Assembly (NCBI GenBank): GCA_009781855.1
Contig: WQUY01000014.1
Coordinates: 1 to 43,658 of the forward strand
DNA length: 43,658 nt
Origin: Oscillospiraceae bacterium
Lineage (GTDB): Bacteria; Bacillota; Clostridia; Oscillospirales; Oscillospiraceae
Direction: 5' to 3'
The notes beneath the pieces are model-generated. The model did not search any database, was not told the origin of the DNA, and saw nothing but the letters and a program-made list of their open reading frames with translations. Positions 26,630 to 34,479 of this stretch are shown here, one piece after another (within the stretch, counting starts at the first letter, position 1; the number at the start of each line of letters is the position of its first letter). The translations under genes were made by a program, and so were the position numbers.

Positions 26630-27732
26630 TATCTCACTTTTCCTTCTTCAACTTTTATCACCTTTCCACCGGAAACCCCAAAAATAATCTGTTCATCGCA
26701 GCAAGTGATAAAAACTTGTCCTCTTGTTATCTTGCTCAGTATAAAGCTTTGCCGGACAGGGTCTAACTCCGAAAGGACATCATCAAGCAATAGTACAGGA
26801 TATTCGTTTCTGTCATCGTGATGAATATCGCGCTCGGCGAGCTTTATTGATACAGCTGCCGTCCTTGCTTGACCCTGTGACGCAAACTTTCGCGCATTTG
26901 CACCATTTATTTCTATTTCCAAATCATCCTTATGCGCTCCAGAAAGACAATGCCCTAATCTCAGCTCAGCCTGTCGGTGTTCGCGCTGATGCTGGAGCAG
27001 TTCAGGCAGGATTTGTTCCGCCTTTTTTCCCACAGAATTTATATCTGCTACTGTTTTGTATTTTATAGATAATTCTTCATTACCATCAGAAAATTCTTTG
27101 TGGATATCTCTTGCCCTGCGTGACAGACCTGCTGCAAAAGCAGTTCTGTAATAAATGAGCCGGGCACTCTGCTGCGCAAGCCTTAGGTCATAATCATCCA
27201 ATAAATCAAGCAGCGATGGCTTTTCGCGATAGTCACGCAATATACGTGTTTTATGTTCATATAGTTTGTTAAACTCCATGAGCGCCGCAAGATATCCGGG
27301 ACGAAGCTGTGCAATGCATTGATCCATGAGCTTTCTTCTGACCGCTGCGCCGTCCTTTATCATATTTAAATCATCAGGGCCAAACATAACTGCTGTGAGT
27401 CGTCCGTTAAGCTCAATAAGCTTCTTGAGCTTAACGCCATTTGCGTAAAGCTCTCGCCGCCGATTACGAAAAAGCCTTGCTTCAATTGTCTGTAAGCGAC
27501 CTGCGGACTCTATATTTGCCTGAATAATCGCCAAGTCACTGTCAAAAGAAATAAAGTCCTTTTCATTTGCCGGGCGAAATGATTTGCCTGCTGTCAGATA
27601 ATAAATAGCCTCAATAAGATTTGTTTTGCCCTGTGCATTTCTTCCGACTAAAACATTTATACCATTGTCAAAATGTACTTTCTCATTGACGTAGTTGCGA
27701 TAACTGCTTAGAAATATATCATTGACTACAAT
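26629..27732 (-). CDS. recF: DNA replication and repair protein RecF (ATT start)
   Basis: A 367-residue RecF that loads RecA at gaps and binds DNA with ATP. The frame contains Walker A GRNAQGKTN near 31, SGAHKDDLEI (signature region) near 270 and Walker B LLLDDVLSELD near 310. The first ATG is beyond the Walker A motif, at 27534. The in-frame codons upstream run unbroken to ATT 27732. Read from there, the protein (initiator, then VVNDIFLSSYRNY) aligns exactly with the Met1 position of Bacillus RecF, with SYRNY at residues 10-14 in both. No ATG, GTG or TTG lies before the Walker A motif. A TAA precedes ATT by two codons, after a mini-frame ATG GGG GCA. GGGGG lies 8 nt upstream as a weak ribosome site. 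See findings. Confidence 0.9.
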   Translation of the reverse strand: MVVNDIFLSSYRNYVNEKVHFDNGINVLVGRNAQGKTNLIEAIYYLTAGKSFRPANEKDFISFDSDLAIIQANIESAGRLQTIEARLFRNRRRELYANGVKLKKLIELNGRLTAVMFGPDDLNMIKDGAAVRRKLMDQCIAQLRPGYLAALMEFNKLYEHKTRILRDYREKPSLLDLLDDYDLRLAQQSARLIYYRTAFAAGLSRRARDIHKEFSDGNEELSIKYKTVADINSVGKKAEQILPELLQHQREHRQAELRLGHCLSGAHKDDLEIEINGANARKFASQGQARTAAVSIKLAERDIHHDDRNEYPVLLLDDVLSELDPVRQSFILSKITRGQVFITCCDEQIIFGVSGGKVIKVEEGKVR

Positions 27733-27783
27733 ATTTTATGCCCCCATCCTCTGTAAAGCCATTACAAGTCATAAATAGCCAGA

Positions 27784-28053
27784 CTAGTTAGCTTGTTTAA
27801 CCACCAATGTTTCTGTGCCGCATCGGACAACATCACCCGGTTTTATTTTTTTGCCTCTCAAAGTGCAAACCTCACCTCCGACAAGAACATCGCCATTTTG
27901 GATGAGTATTTTTGCTTCTCCACCTGTTGAAGCAATTGATGCAAATTTAAGCAGGGAATCGAGTTTGATAAATTCACTTTTTATAAAAACACGTCTGACA
28001 CCAGGCAAAGCAACGCGTATCGGAAGATTTGAAGAAATAGATTTAGCCATCAT
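27784..28053 (-). CDS. yaaA: S4-domain RNA-binding protein YaaA
   Basis: An 89-residue protein that is essentially one S4 RNA-binding domain: IKLDSLLKFASIASTGGEAKIL, then IQNGDVLVGGEVCTLRGKKI, KPGDVV and a C-terminal strand. It matches the small S4 protein (YaaA/RlbA) found between dnaN and recF in Firmicutes, reported to work in ribosome assembly. ATG 28053 (or ATG 28050) overlaps the dnaN stop by about 11 nt, implying coupled translation. Confidence 0.9.
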   Translation of the reverse strand: MMAKSISSNLPIRVALPGVRRVFIKSEFIKLDSLLKFASIASTGGEAKILIQNGDVLVGGEVCTLRGKKIKPGDVVRCGTETLVVKQAN

Positions 28054-29161
28054 ATGCCTTTAACCTTACGGGAAGTATCATGTAAAGGAAGTTACTCTCT
28101 TCCCCAGCAGGAGATATGATACATGGTGTCACACCGGTATTGAGCTCCAAGTTAACCTTGTCAGCAGGGGCTGCTTTAAGTGCCTCAATCAGGTATTTAT
28201 CATTAAATCCTATTTCAAGCTCTTCACCGTTACCTTCTATAACACACTCATCACTTGCTTTACCGAGTGCCGATGCAGAGTATAGATTTAAAACCCCATC
28301 ACCAAAAACACATCTCACCGGGCTCTTTAGTTTATCACTGATGATCAGCGAAACACGCTCGACTGCTGAAATCAATTCGTCCTTTTCCACTTTTATTTGA
28401 AAATTGGCCGAATGAGGAATAGAGTTTTTATAATTCAAAAACTCACCCTCAAGCCTGCGTGAAATCAGCAAGGTGTCACCTATGGAAAATAATATATGCT
28501 TAGACCCCAGTGTTATTTTGACCATTTCTTCGCCATCAGTCACTATTTTTTCGACCTCTGAAAGCGCAGAACCCGGAACGACAAAACTCAAATCAGAAAC
28601 ATCGGCATTTTCTAAAGGCTCTCTGCGCAGCGCAAGCCTATATCCATCAACAGCAACTATAGTCAGCTCTCCATCACTGGTTTCAAACAATGCACCAGTA
28701 TGAATCGGTCGTGATTCATTATCGCTAACTGCAAAATTAGTTTGAGCAATCATCTTCTTTAAAAGAGATTCATTAATCTCTAAAAAATCCTGTCCATCAA
28801 TCGAAGGCAGTTCAGGATAATCTGAAATAGGTGAGCCAAGTATCTCGAATTCACTCATTTCGCTGCTTATTTCGGCAGCATATCCTGAATTGACAGAGAT
28901 AGTAACATATTGTCCGGGCATTTTTCTTATAATTTCTGAAAAAAGCCTTGCATTGAGAACAATACCTCCGACTACCTCCACTTGTGCAGGTATCGTTGTG
29001 ACAATACCTGTTTTAAGGTCATAACCTGATATCTTTACACTTTCATCACTTGCTTCCAGTAATAATCCTTCTAACAAAGGCACGGGGCTTTTTGTTGCCG
29101 CTGCGCGCATTGCTGTAAGGATTGCAGTCAACAGCAAGAGTTTTTCACAAGAAAACTTCAT
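28043..29161 (-). CDS. dnaN: DNA polymerase III sliding clamp (beta subunit)
   Basis: A 372-residue ring clamp that keeps DNA polymerase III on the template and recruits repair factors. The three-fold repeated clamp structure is visible as successive domains; markers are SPVPLLEGLLLEASDE near 25, VAVDGYRLALRREP near 172 and the C-terminal YMILPVRL that lines the partner-binding pocket. AAGGAAG lies about 6 nt before ATG 29161. It follows oriC and heads a run of closely spaced genes (yaaA, recF, remB, gyrB, gyrA). Confidence 0.97.
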   Translation of the reverse strand: MKFSCEKLLLLTAILTAMRAAATKSPVPLLEGLLLEASDESVKISGYDLKTGIVTTIPAQVEVVGGIVLNARLFSEIIRKMPGQYVTISVNSGYAAEISSEMSEFEILGSPISDYPELPSIDGQDFLEINESLLKKMIAQTNFAVSDNESRPIHTGALFETSDGELTIVAVDGYRLALRREPLENADVSDLSFVVPGSALSEVEKIVTDGEEMVKITLGSKHILFSIGDTLLISRRLEGEFLNYKNSIPHSANFQIKVEKDELISAVERVSLIISDKLKSPVRCVFGDGVLNLYSASALGKASDECVIEGNGEELEIGFNDKYLIEALKAAPADKVNLELNTGVTPCIISPAGEESNFLYMILPVRLKAYDG

Positions 29162-29183
29162 ATTAACTTCCTTTCAGTAAACA

Positions 29184-29202
29184 ACCTGTATTTTTTACAG
29201 GT
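29184..29202 (-). promoter_or_regulatory. dnaN leader: small hairpin
   Basis: ACCTGTA and TACAGGT form a perfect 7-bp stem with a five-T loop, 22 bp before the dnaN start. A minus-strand TATAAT at 29226-29231 is a possible -10 for dnaN; a well-spaced -35 is not obvious. Confidence 0.45.
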
Positions 29203-29249
29203 AACAATTAAAAATGGGTAGCTTAATTATATATAGACTGTCTTACTTT

Positions 29250-29447
29250 CTTTTTTCAATTTATATATAAATATATATTAAAAATATAGTAGCAGCAGTA
29301 GTAGTAGAAAATTTTGTGGAAAAAGGAGAAAATGCTTTGCAGGAAATCACTTTTTAAGCAGTGCAGAATGTGGAAAGAATGTCATCTTTTAGAGTTTAAC
29401 GTGTGACTTATAATTGTTAACATTTTATCAACAAGTAATGTGTGAAA
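29250..29447. other. Replication origin oriC (DUE, DnaA-trios, DnaA boxes)
   Basis: The 312-bp dnaA-dnaN gap has no gene. From the dnaN side it holds an AT-rich stretch (about 29258-29286), then seven consecutive trinucleotides TAG/CAG (29287-29307), reading 3'-GAT on the plus strand towards the boxes. DnaA-box-like sites follow: TGTGGAAAA (29315-29323, 8/9 to consensus), TGTGGAAAG (29369-29377, 7/9) and TTATCAACA (29425-29433, 8/9). This order and orientation match the Bacillus unwinding module in which DnaA boxes feed DnaA onto trios next to the melted region. No TTATCCACA-like site is seen upstream of dnaA. Confidence 0.85.
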
Positions 29448-29473
29448 AAATGTGCATAGTCACATAACGCCAA

Positions 29474-30799
29474 TCAGCTTTTAGAATTGATATTTGACGT
29501 GATATCTTTCATGATACTGGAGTAGTCTGTGGCACCGCTTGTGGGAGTCTCTCTGAGCAGCGAAATAATTTTACGCTCAGAGTTTATTACTGTTGTGTGG
29601 TCTCTACCAAAAATAACACCGGTTTCTTTAAGCGAGAGATTGGTAAGTTTGCGAATGAGATACATCGCTATTTGTCTGGCAAGAGCAGTATCTCTGGTTC
29701 TGCTTTGGCTTTTCAGGTCATCGGGTGTTAGAGAATAGTATCTTGCGGTTTCCTCGATGATTGTGTCCGTTGTCGGTAAGGTATCTTTCGAACCCTTGAA
29801 CATATCTTTAAGACGCTGTGTTACAGAGGCAACTGTTATGTTCTCATCCATGATATCGCGATAAGCAACAATCATTTTGACTGCACCCTCAAGCTGCCTG
29901 ACATTTGAATTAAGGTTTTCTGCAATATAGTTTGTAACATCGTCTGGCATAATAAATCCAAGCTGTTCTGCTTTGTTTTTTATTATTGCAACACGTAATG
30001 CATCATCAGGAGGTTGGATATCGGCAGAAAGACTGGACTCAAATCTGGTCTTTAGCCTATCTTCTAAAAGGCGAATTTCGCTCGGCGGTCTATCTGATGT
30101 AAATACGATTTGTTTGCCAGACTCATAGAGTGCGTTAAAGGTGTTGAAAAATTCTTGCTGGGTTTCAATTTTACCACCGATAATTTGGATATCATCTATA
30201 AGGAAGAAGTCAGCACCTCTGTATTTTTCACGAAACTCAACCATTCTGCTCTTTTGAATGGCAACAATAAGCTCATTGAGAAACTCTTCACCTTTAACGT
30301 AAACAATTTTATAGTGGGGAAACTTAATTGCTATGGAGTGCCGGATTGCGTGCAGCAAATGCGTTTTGCCCAGCCCGGATTCCCCGTATATGAATAATGG
30401 ATTATAACCTTGCTTTTGCCTGCCTTCACCTACCGCCAAAGCTGCGGCATGAGCAAACTTATTGGAATTACCAACGACAAAGTTTTCGAAAGTGAATTCT
30501 TCGATATGTGAATAATCAGAATCATCAACGTCTTCATTCATAGCTTTGAGCCCGTCATCATCAAGTATGATTACTTCAAAATCGCCTGAAAATAACTCCC
30601 CGATGGCTCGTTTCAAAATTCCTAAATATTGTTCTTCAATGATGGATTTTCTGAATGTTGACGGAGTGTGTAAAATAAAACGATTATTTGCAAGCTTAAC
30701 GGGGCTACAATCGAAAAACCAAGTATTTATTGCAGCTTCAGTTAGGTCATTGCTGAGAATACTCAGCACTTTATTCCAGACATCATCTGTGGAATTCAT
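29474..30799 (-). CDS. dnaA: Chromosomal replication initiator DnaA
   Basis: A 441-residue AAA+ initiator. Domain I (1-80) has WNKVLSILSNDLTEAAINTWF; a short linker follows. Domain III carries Walker A GESGLGKTHLL near 140, Walker B FFLIDDIQ near 200, and a sensor region. Domain IV ends with the DnaA-box-reading signature GRDHTTVINSERKI near 400. It binds ATP and DnaA boxes and opens the adjacent oriC. GGGGGAAAAGAG precedes ATG 30799 and a good promoter lies at 30910-30938. It is transcribed toward its origin, as in Bacillus. Confidence 0.98.
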   Translation of the reverse strand: MNSTDDVWNKVLSILSNDLTEAAINTWFFDCSPVKLANNRFILHTPSTFRKSIIEEQYLGILKRAIGELFSGDFEVIILDDDGLKAMNEDVDDSDYSHIEEFTFENFVVGNSNKFAHAAALAVGEGRQKQGYNPLFIYGESGLGKTHLLHAIRHSIAIKFPHYKIVYVKGEEFLNELIVAIQKSRMVEFREKYRGADFFLIDDIQIIGGKIETQQEFFNTFNALYESGKQIVFTSDRPPSEIRLLEDRLKTRFESSLSADIQPPDDALRVAIIKNKAEQLGFIMPDDVTNYIAENLNSNVRQLEGAVKMIVAYRDIMDENITVASVTQRLKDMFKGSKDTLPTTDTIIEETARYYSLTPDDLKSQSRTRDTALARQIAMYLIRKLTNLSLKETGVIFGRDHTTVINSERKIISLLRETPTSGATDYSSIMKDITSNINSKS

Positions 30800-30909
30800 A
30801 ATCTCTTTTCCCCCTAGCTGACGAGCAACGAATGCCTGTCAGGCGATGGGATTTCATCGCTCACGAGCTCTAAATTCCCATCAGAAATTATTTTCTAACA
30901 ATGAAAAGT

Positions 30910-30938
30910 ATTGTATCAAAAAAACATGAAAAAATCAA
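30910..30938 (-). promoter_or_regulatory. Promoter of dnaA
   Basis: On the minus strand TTGATT (30933-30938) and TACAAT (30910-30915) are 17 nt apart, about 110 nt before dnaA. The leader between holds two small dyads (GCGATG...CATCGC and GCCTG-T-CAGGC, about 30822-30855). No gene is seen in the 379-bp dnaA-rpsT gap. Confidence 0.7.
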
Positions 30939-30993
30939 GCAATTTCGAGTATTCGAGCTCCACTTGAGCCGCAAAAAATAAGAAAATTGCATC

Positions 30994-31022
30994 AAAAAAA
31001 AGCGACGAAAAAACGCCTCGCT
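30994..31022 (-). terminator. Rho-independent terminator of rpsT
   Basis: On the minus strand AGCGAGGCG pairs with CGTCGCT (7 bp, two-base bulge) across TTTTTT and is followed by a run of seven or eight T. It lies about 160 bp past the rpsT stop and before the dnaA promoter. Confidence 0.75.
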
Positions 31023-31178
31023 CCATTTTGACTGGTGCGAAGCGCATTTCATTTCAAAACATGCCACACTTTTTGCCATCTGCATAGGTGCAGTGACATA
31101 AGTGCATCGGAGATTCTTTATCCTGATTTCTCAAACAAAGAAACTGAGGATTGTCCGATAGTACAAGCAGCCAGTAAC

Positions 31179-31448
31179 TTATTTTTCCGAGAATGCATTG
31201 AGCTGCTTTGTGAGAGCGCTCTTCCTGTGAGCAGCTTTATTTTTATGGATAAGACCTCTGGTCGCCGCACGATCGACTGTCTTAACAGCAGTTTTATACG
31301 CGCTTTCGACTGCCTCGCGGTCGCTTCCAGACGCCGCAGCGTCAAACTTTTTGATGTTTGTTTTCATAAGAGATTTGGCCGCTTTATTTCTTGCGGCAGC
31401 TTTTTCAGAAATCTGAATTCTCTTCTCTGAGGATTTAATATTAGCCAT
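31179..31448 (-). CDS. rpsT: 30S ribosomal protein S20
   Basis: An 89-residue, very basic, all-helical S20: MANIKSSEKRIQISEKAAARN, KAAKSLMKTNIKKF, AASGSDREAVESAYKTAVKTV and HKNKAAHRKSALTKQLN. It binds 16S rRNA early in 30S assembly. ATG 31448 has AGGAGGTGG about 9 nt upstream; a longer frame reaching 31646 would translate a hairpin-rich leader and is rejected. It is monocistronic with its own terminator. It sits upstream of dnaA, where many Firmicutes have rpmH-rnpA. Confidence 0.97.
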   Translation of the reverse strand: MANIKSSEKRIQISEKAAARNKAAKSLMKTNIKKFDAAASGSDREAVESAYKTAVKTVDRAATRGLIHKNKAAHRKSALTKQLNAFSEK

Positions 31449-31497
31449 AGCCTTAGCCACCTCCTCTCTATGACTTAACAAATAAAAGGCATTAACC

Positions 31498-31610
31498 CCA
31501 GGGCAGAGCCCTGGCTCCCGCACTTTGTGCGGGTTGCGCGGCAGAGACCGCGCGGGTTTGAACCTTGTGAAATCTGCGCTCGTTCGGTCATGACCAAGCC
31601 GAGCTCGGTC
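31498..31610 (-). repeat. Tandem hairpins in the rpsT leader
   Basis: Three perfect hairpins follow one another: CCAGGGC-aga-GCCCTGG (31498-31514), CCCGCAC-ttt-GTGCGGG (31517-31533) and GCGCGG-cagaga-CCGCGC (31536-31553). A fourth, imperfect stem, GTCATGACC / GGTCGTGAC, lies at about 31588-31615. The 280-bp gap to the glycosylase gene otherwise holds nothing recognised. It could be a folded S20 leader or an inserted repeat element. Confidence 0.7.
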
Positions 31611-31728
31611 GTGACACTCTCTTCGCTTGATTATAACAACGGGCAAGTTCCTTAATCACTGCACCATCGTCAAATACCACGCAGAAAGCTATGTTACCAC
31701 TTTACTCTTGCAAATGCAAGCTTTTTTT

Positions 31729-32562
31729 TTAATTTTGAATATTTCGGGTGTAATGGAATATATATTGTTGTGCAATGCCGGCATAGGGACTAAATATGCT
31801 TGGATCGAACCTTTTACCATAATGCTCCGACATCGCTCTTTTCATCCAAACATCGATGGGGAAAGCGTCGAGTTTATTCAAACCAAACAATAAAACGCAG
31901 TCGGCAACCTTATCTCCGACGCCATGAAGCGCTTTGAGCTTTTTTCTTGCATGTTCAGAAGTAGCCTGAGCCAAAGAATCAAGATCAATCTCTTTGTTAG
32001 CGACAGCACGTGCGGCGCTCAAAATATATTGAGCCCGGTATCCGCAACGCAAAGGAGCCAAATCAGCCTCACATAGAGCAGCAATCCTCTGAGCAGACGG
32101 AAAAGAGTAAAAAACAAGGCCATCAAAATTAATTTTGTCGCCAAACTCCATGCTTAAAATAGATATGATCTTTTTTATCCTGGGTATATTATTACACTGT
32201 GAAATAATAAAAGAGCACAGTGCCTCCCATTTATCCTGCCTCAGAATGCGAATGCCTGCACCAAACTGCGTAGCCTCTTTCATAAATGGGTCGATACTGA
32301 GCTGTTGCCTAATTTTCAAATAATCTTTATCCAAATCAAAGTAACTGCGCCAAACAGTCTCAAAATCCTCAATCGTGCCTGAAATAAAAATGCTGCTTCC
32401 CTCGCCACGTAATCTGGCCACGCGCCCCAAAGCAATCCCGGTATAAACGCCGTTTTCATCAGCATCCCACCGGAAACACTGGCCGCACTCAAATGTCTTT
32501 TCCAAATTAAAGTCCGCAATTGCTGAAATCTCGACTTCGCCTCCGCGGTCTGAATAATGCAA
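31729..32562 (-). CDS. ogg: 8-oxoguanine DNA glycosylase (Ogg1-like)
   Basis: A 277-residue bifunctional glycosylase that removes 8-oxoguanine and nicks the strand. The N-terminal OGG domain shows FNLEKTFECGQCFRWDADENG. The HhH-GPD part carries SFIISQCNNIPRIKKII near 120 and LKALHGVGDKVADCVLLF near 215, with the catalytic Lys. DAFPIDVWMKRAM follows with the conserved Asp. The start is taken as TTG 32562, because GGGGG lies 8 nt upstream; TTG 32568 is two codons earlier but only 2 nt from that site. It is preceded by trmB on the same strand. Confidence 0.9.
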   Translation of the reverse strand: MHYSDRGGEVEISAIADFNLEKTFECGQCFRWDADENGVYTGIALGRVARLRGEGSSIFISGTIEDFETVWRSYFDLDKDYLKIRQQLSIDPFMKEATQFGAGIRILRQDKWEALCSFIISQCNNIPRIKKIISILSMEFGDKINFDGLVFYSFPSAQRIAALCEADLAPLRCGYRAQYILSAARAVANKEIDLDSLAQATSEHARKKLKALHGVGDKVADCVLLFGLNKLDAFPIDVWMKRAMSEHYGKRFDPSIFSPYAGIAQQYIFHYTRNIQN

Positions 32563-32610
32563 ACTCAATTCCCCCTAAGCGGTCTATAAATCCTAAAAAT
32601 TCATAATCCT

Positions 32611-33240
32611 TTAAACTGAAACGATACACTTATTGATTGGAACACCTTGAGCATGAAACTTAATCTCATAATCTGTCATAACGCCAATGGGGCCATCCTT
32701 GTGTAGGTCAATGGTCTGTTCAAGCACTGTAAACCCTGCTTGTTCAAACGCGCAAACTGAGTACTCAAAGAGTGGGAGGTTATCTGTCTTAAAATGTATC
32801 TGCCCATCCGGACATAAAATCTGACGGTATAGCGCCAAAAAGGCAGGAGCGGTCATTCTCCGCTTTATATGTCTTTTTGCCGGCCAGGGATCACTGAAAT
32901 TCAGATATATTCTCGAAACCTCACCCGGAGCAAAAAATTTATCCAAATTGTCGGCCAATGCGTTGATGAAACGCACATTTTTCATCTCTTGTTTCTGTGC
33001 CAGTTCAAGGGCGATGACCATTACATTTGCAGTCTTTTCCAGTGCAACCAAAAGCACATCCGGAGAGGATTTTGCAGTTTCTACGGTAAACAACCCTTTT
33101 CCGCAACCGAGTTCAATATGCAGCTTTTTGAAAGGGTGCTTGCTAAGCCACCTCCCACGATAAGACTCAGGGTCAAGGGTCAACAGGTGAGCGCATCGAT
33201 CCAAACGCGCATCAAGATTAGGTTTTCTTCGCATTCTCAT
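32611..33240 (-). CDS. trmB: tRNA (guanine-N7)-methyltransferase
   Basis: A 209-residue TrmB that makes m7G46 in tRNA from SAM. Motifs in order: MRMRRKPNLDARL, LHIELGCGKGLFTVETA (SAM loop) near 43, LLVALEKTANVMVIAL near 65, and IYLNFSDPWPAKRHIKRRM near 115, the PWP substrate motif. QIHFKTDNLPLFEYS follows near 150. The ATG overlaps the hydrolase stop by 4 nt (ATGA), so translation is coupled. Confidence 0.96.
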   Translation of the reverse strand: MRMRRKPNLDARLDRCAHLLTLDPESYRGRWLSKHPFKKLHIELGCGKGLFTVETAKSSPDVLLVALEKTANVMVIALELAQKQEMKNVRFINALADNLDKFFAPGEVSRIYLNFSDPWPAKRHIKRRMTAPAFLALYRQILCPDGQIHFKTDNLPLFEYSVCAFEQAGFTVLEQTIDLHKDGPIGVMTDYEIKFHAQGVPINKCIVSV

Positions 33241-33989
33241 ATAGGCTCTATAAACTCCAGCAATGATTTTTTTATCTCTTCACGCTCATGTTTTGTATAG
33301 TATGCATGAAGTGAATTGCTCAGAACGAAGCTGCTAAAAGATGTGCTGCCCAATCCGGATTTAAGGGTACTTAAACTCTTTATCGAAACAGTTTCGTCTT
33401 CAGCGGAATAAATCGCAAAAACAGGCACCTTGATTTTTGGCAATAACGCCTTTGTGTGATGCATGAGTTTCTTGAGCTCAAAAAAAGGACTCGCAACATG
33501 CCAGATAAGGTGTGAAGATGTAGGAACAGAACTATCGTCTAAATAGGCCGATTTGATTGGATTGCTGCGTTTTGCAAAAATCAACGTCAGCCTCAGCTTC
33601 AAAGCTTTTGCAGAAAATAATGTCAACGTGAAAGGACAGGCAATGGAGAAAACACCTCGGATGCCCTCGCCAAACTTTTCAGCGGCACACAGAGCCAGCA
33701 ATCCACCCATTGAATGACCGACAAGCCAAATATCTGAATACGTGCATGCATGAGATTCGATTTCAGCGTAGACATGATTTTGCAACTGCTGGAACTTAAA
33801 TGAGCAAAACTCATCCAAAGTGCTGCCATGCCCGGGAAGAAGAAGTTGCAAAGTGCTGAACCCATTATTATATGCAGTTTCTGCCAAGTCATCGAACTGA
33901 CGAGGAGAGCCCATGAAGCCATGTATAAAAATGACCAAACCTTTTGCGAAATCAGCTTTTAAAGAAAGTGGAGCATGAAGATTACTCAA
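33237..33989 (-). CDS. Alpha/beta hydrolase (carboxylesterase-like)
   Basis: A 250-residue soluble serine hydrolase. The oxyanion strand FIHGFMGSPRQFDDLAE lies near 22, the nucleophile elbow GHSMGGLLAL near 92, the acid in YSAEDETVS near 195 and the catalytic His in NSLHAYYT near 228. A cap of about 60 residues lies between. The plan resembles Est30-type carboxylesterases; the physiological ester is unknown. The start is TTG 33989, with GGAGG about 9 nt upstream inside tadA, whose stop it overlaps by 8 nt. trmB follows. Confidence 0.9.
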   Translation of the reverse strand: MSNLHAPLSLKADFAKGLVIFIHGFMGSPRQFDDLAETAYNNGFSTLQLLLPGHGSTLDEFCSFKFQQLQNHVYAEIESHACTYSDIWLVGHSMGGLLALCAAEKFGEGIRGVFSIACPFTLTLFSAKALKLRLTLIFAKRSNPIKSAYLDDSSVPTSSHLIWHVASPFFELKKLMHHTKALLPKIKVPVFAIYSAEDETVSIKSLSTLKSGLGSTSFSSFVLSNSLHAYYTKHEREEIKKSLLEFIEPI

Positions 33990-34479
33990 TGGCGATGACC
34001 TCCTTTACGGGAGTCGAACCCCCATCGGTTTTACTGCGCAGTTTTTTGAAAAACGTTGAAAGAAGTGAAGCACACTGCTTCGAAAAAATGCCGCCGGTAA
34101 CCTGCGTGAAATGGCCATAAGGCTCCATAAATAAATTGATAACGCTGCCACAAGAGCCGGTAAGTTCATCGCGTGCACCATAAAAGACTTTATCAACACG
34201 TGCCATAATTATTGCCCCGGCGCACATCGGGCAGGGCTCAAGTGTAACATAGAGTGCGCAGCCGTCAAGTCGCCAATCACAGAGCGTCTTGCAAGCGTTG
34301 TCTATCGCTTCTATTTCCGCATGAGCAATCGCACTTTTGTTTTTTTCGCGGCGGTTTCTTCCTGTGCCAATCACAACGCCACAAGAATCAACAATGACAC
34401 AGCCTACAGGTGCTTCTCCGTCTGCACCCGCTTCTTTTGCTAAATTAAGAGCCAATTGCATATAATGTTCATGATCCAT
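33982..34479 (-). CDS. tadA: tRNA-specific adenosine deaminase TadA
   Basis: A 165-residue zinc deaminase that converts A34 to inosine in tRNA-Arg(ACG). The active site shows HAEIEAI near 53 (zinc His and catalytic Glu) and EPCPMCAGAIIMARV near 80 (two zinc Cys). DELTGSCGSVINLF and the C-terminal FFKKLRSK helix complete the family pattern; about 12 extra residues follow. The ATG overlaps the rluD-type stop by 1 nt, so it is probably read by coupling. Confidence 0.95.
   Translation of the reverse strand: MDHEHYMQLALNLAKEAGADGEAPVGCVIVDSCGVVIGTGRNRREKNKSAIAHAEIEAIDNACKTLCDWRLDGCALYVTLEPCPMCAGAIIMARVDKVFYGARDELTGSCGSVINLFMEPYGHFTQVTGGIFSKQCASLLSTFFKKLRSKTDGGSTPVKEVIAIE

Noticed and set aside
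30888..31085. 65-residue minus-strand frame between dnaA and rpsT, where rpmH would be expected
   Set aside because: Composition is unlike L34 or any protein recognised, and it spans the rpsT terminator and the dnaA promoter.
31449..31646. N-terminal extension of the S20 frame
   Set aside because: It translates a row of perfect hairpins, and the strong ribosome site lies before ATG 31448.
34000..34040. GGTTCGACTCCC on the minus strand inside the tadA end, resembling a tRNA T-arm
   Set aside because: The 5-bp T-stem does not pair around the seven-base loop, and no acceptor, D or anticodon arms are found; it is tadA coding sequence.
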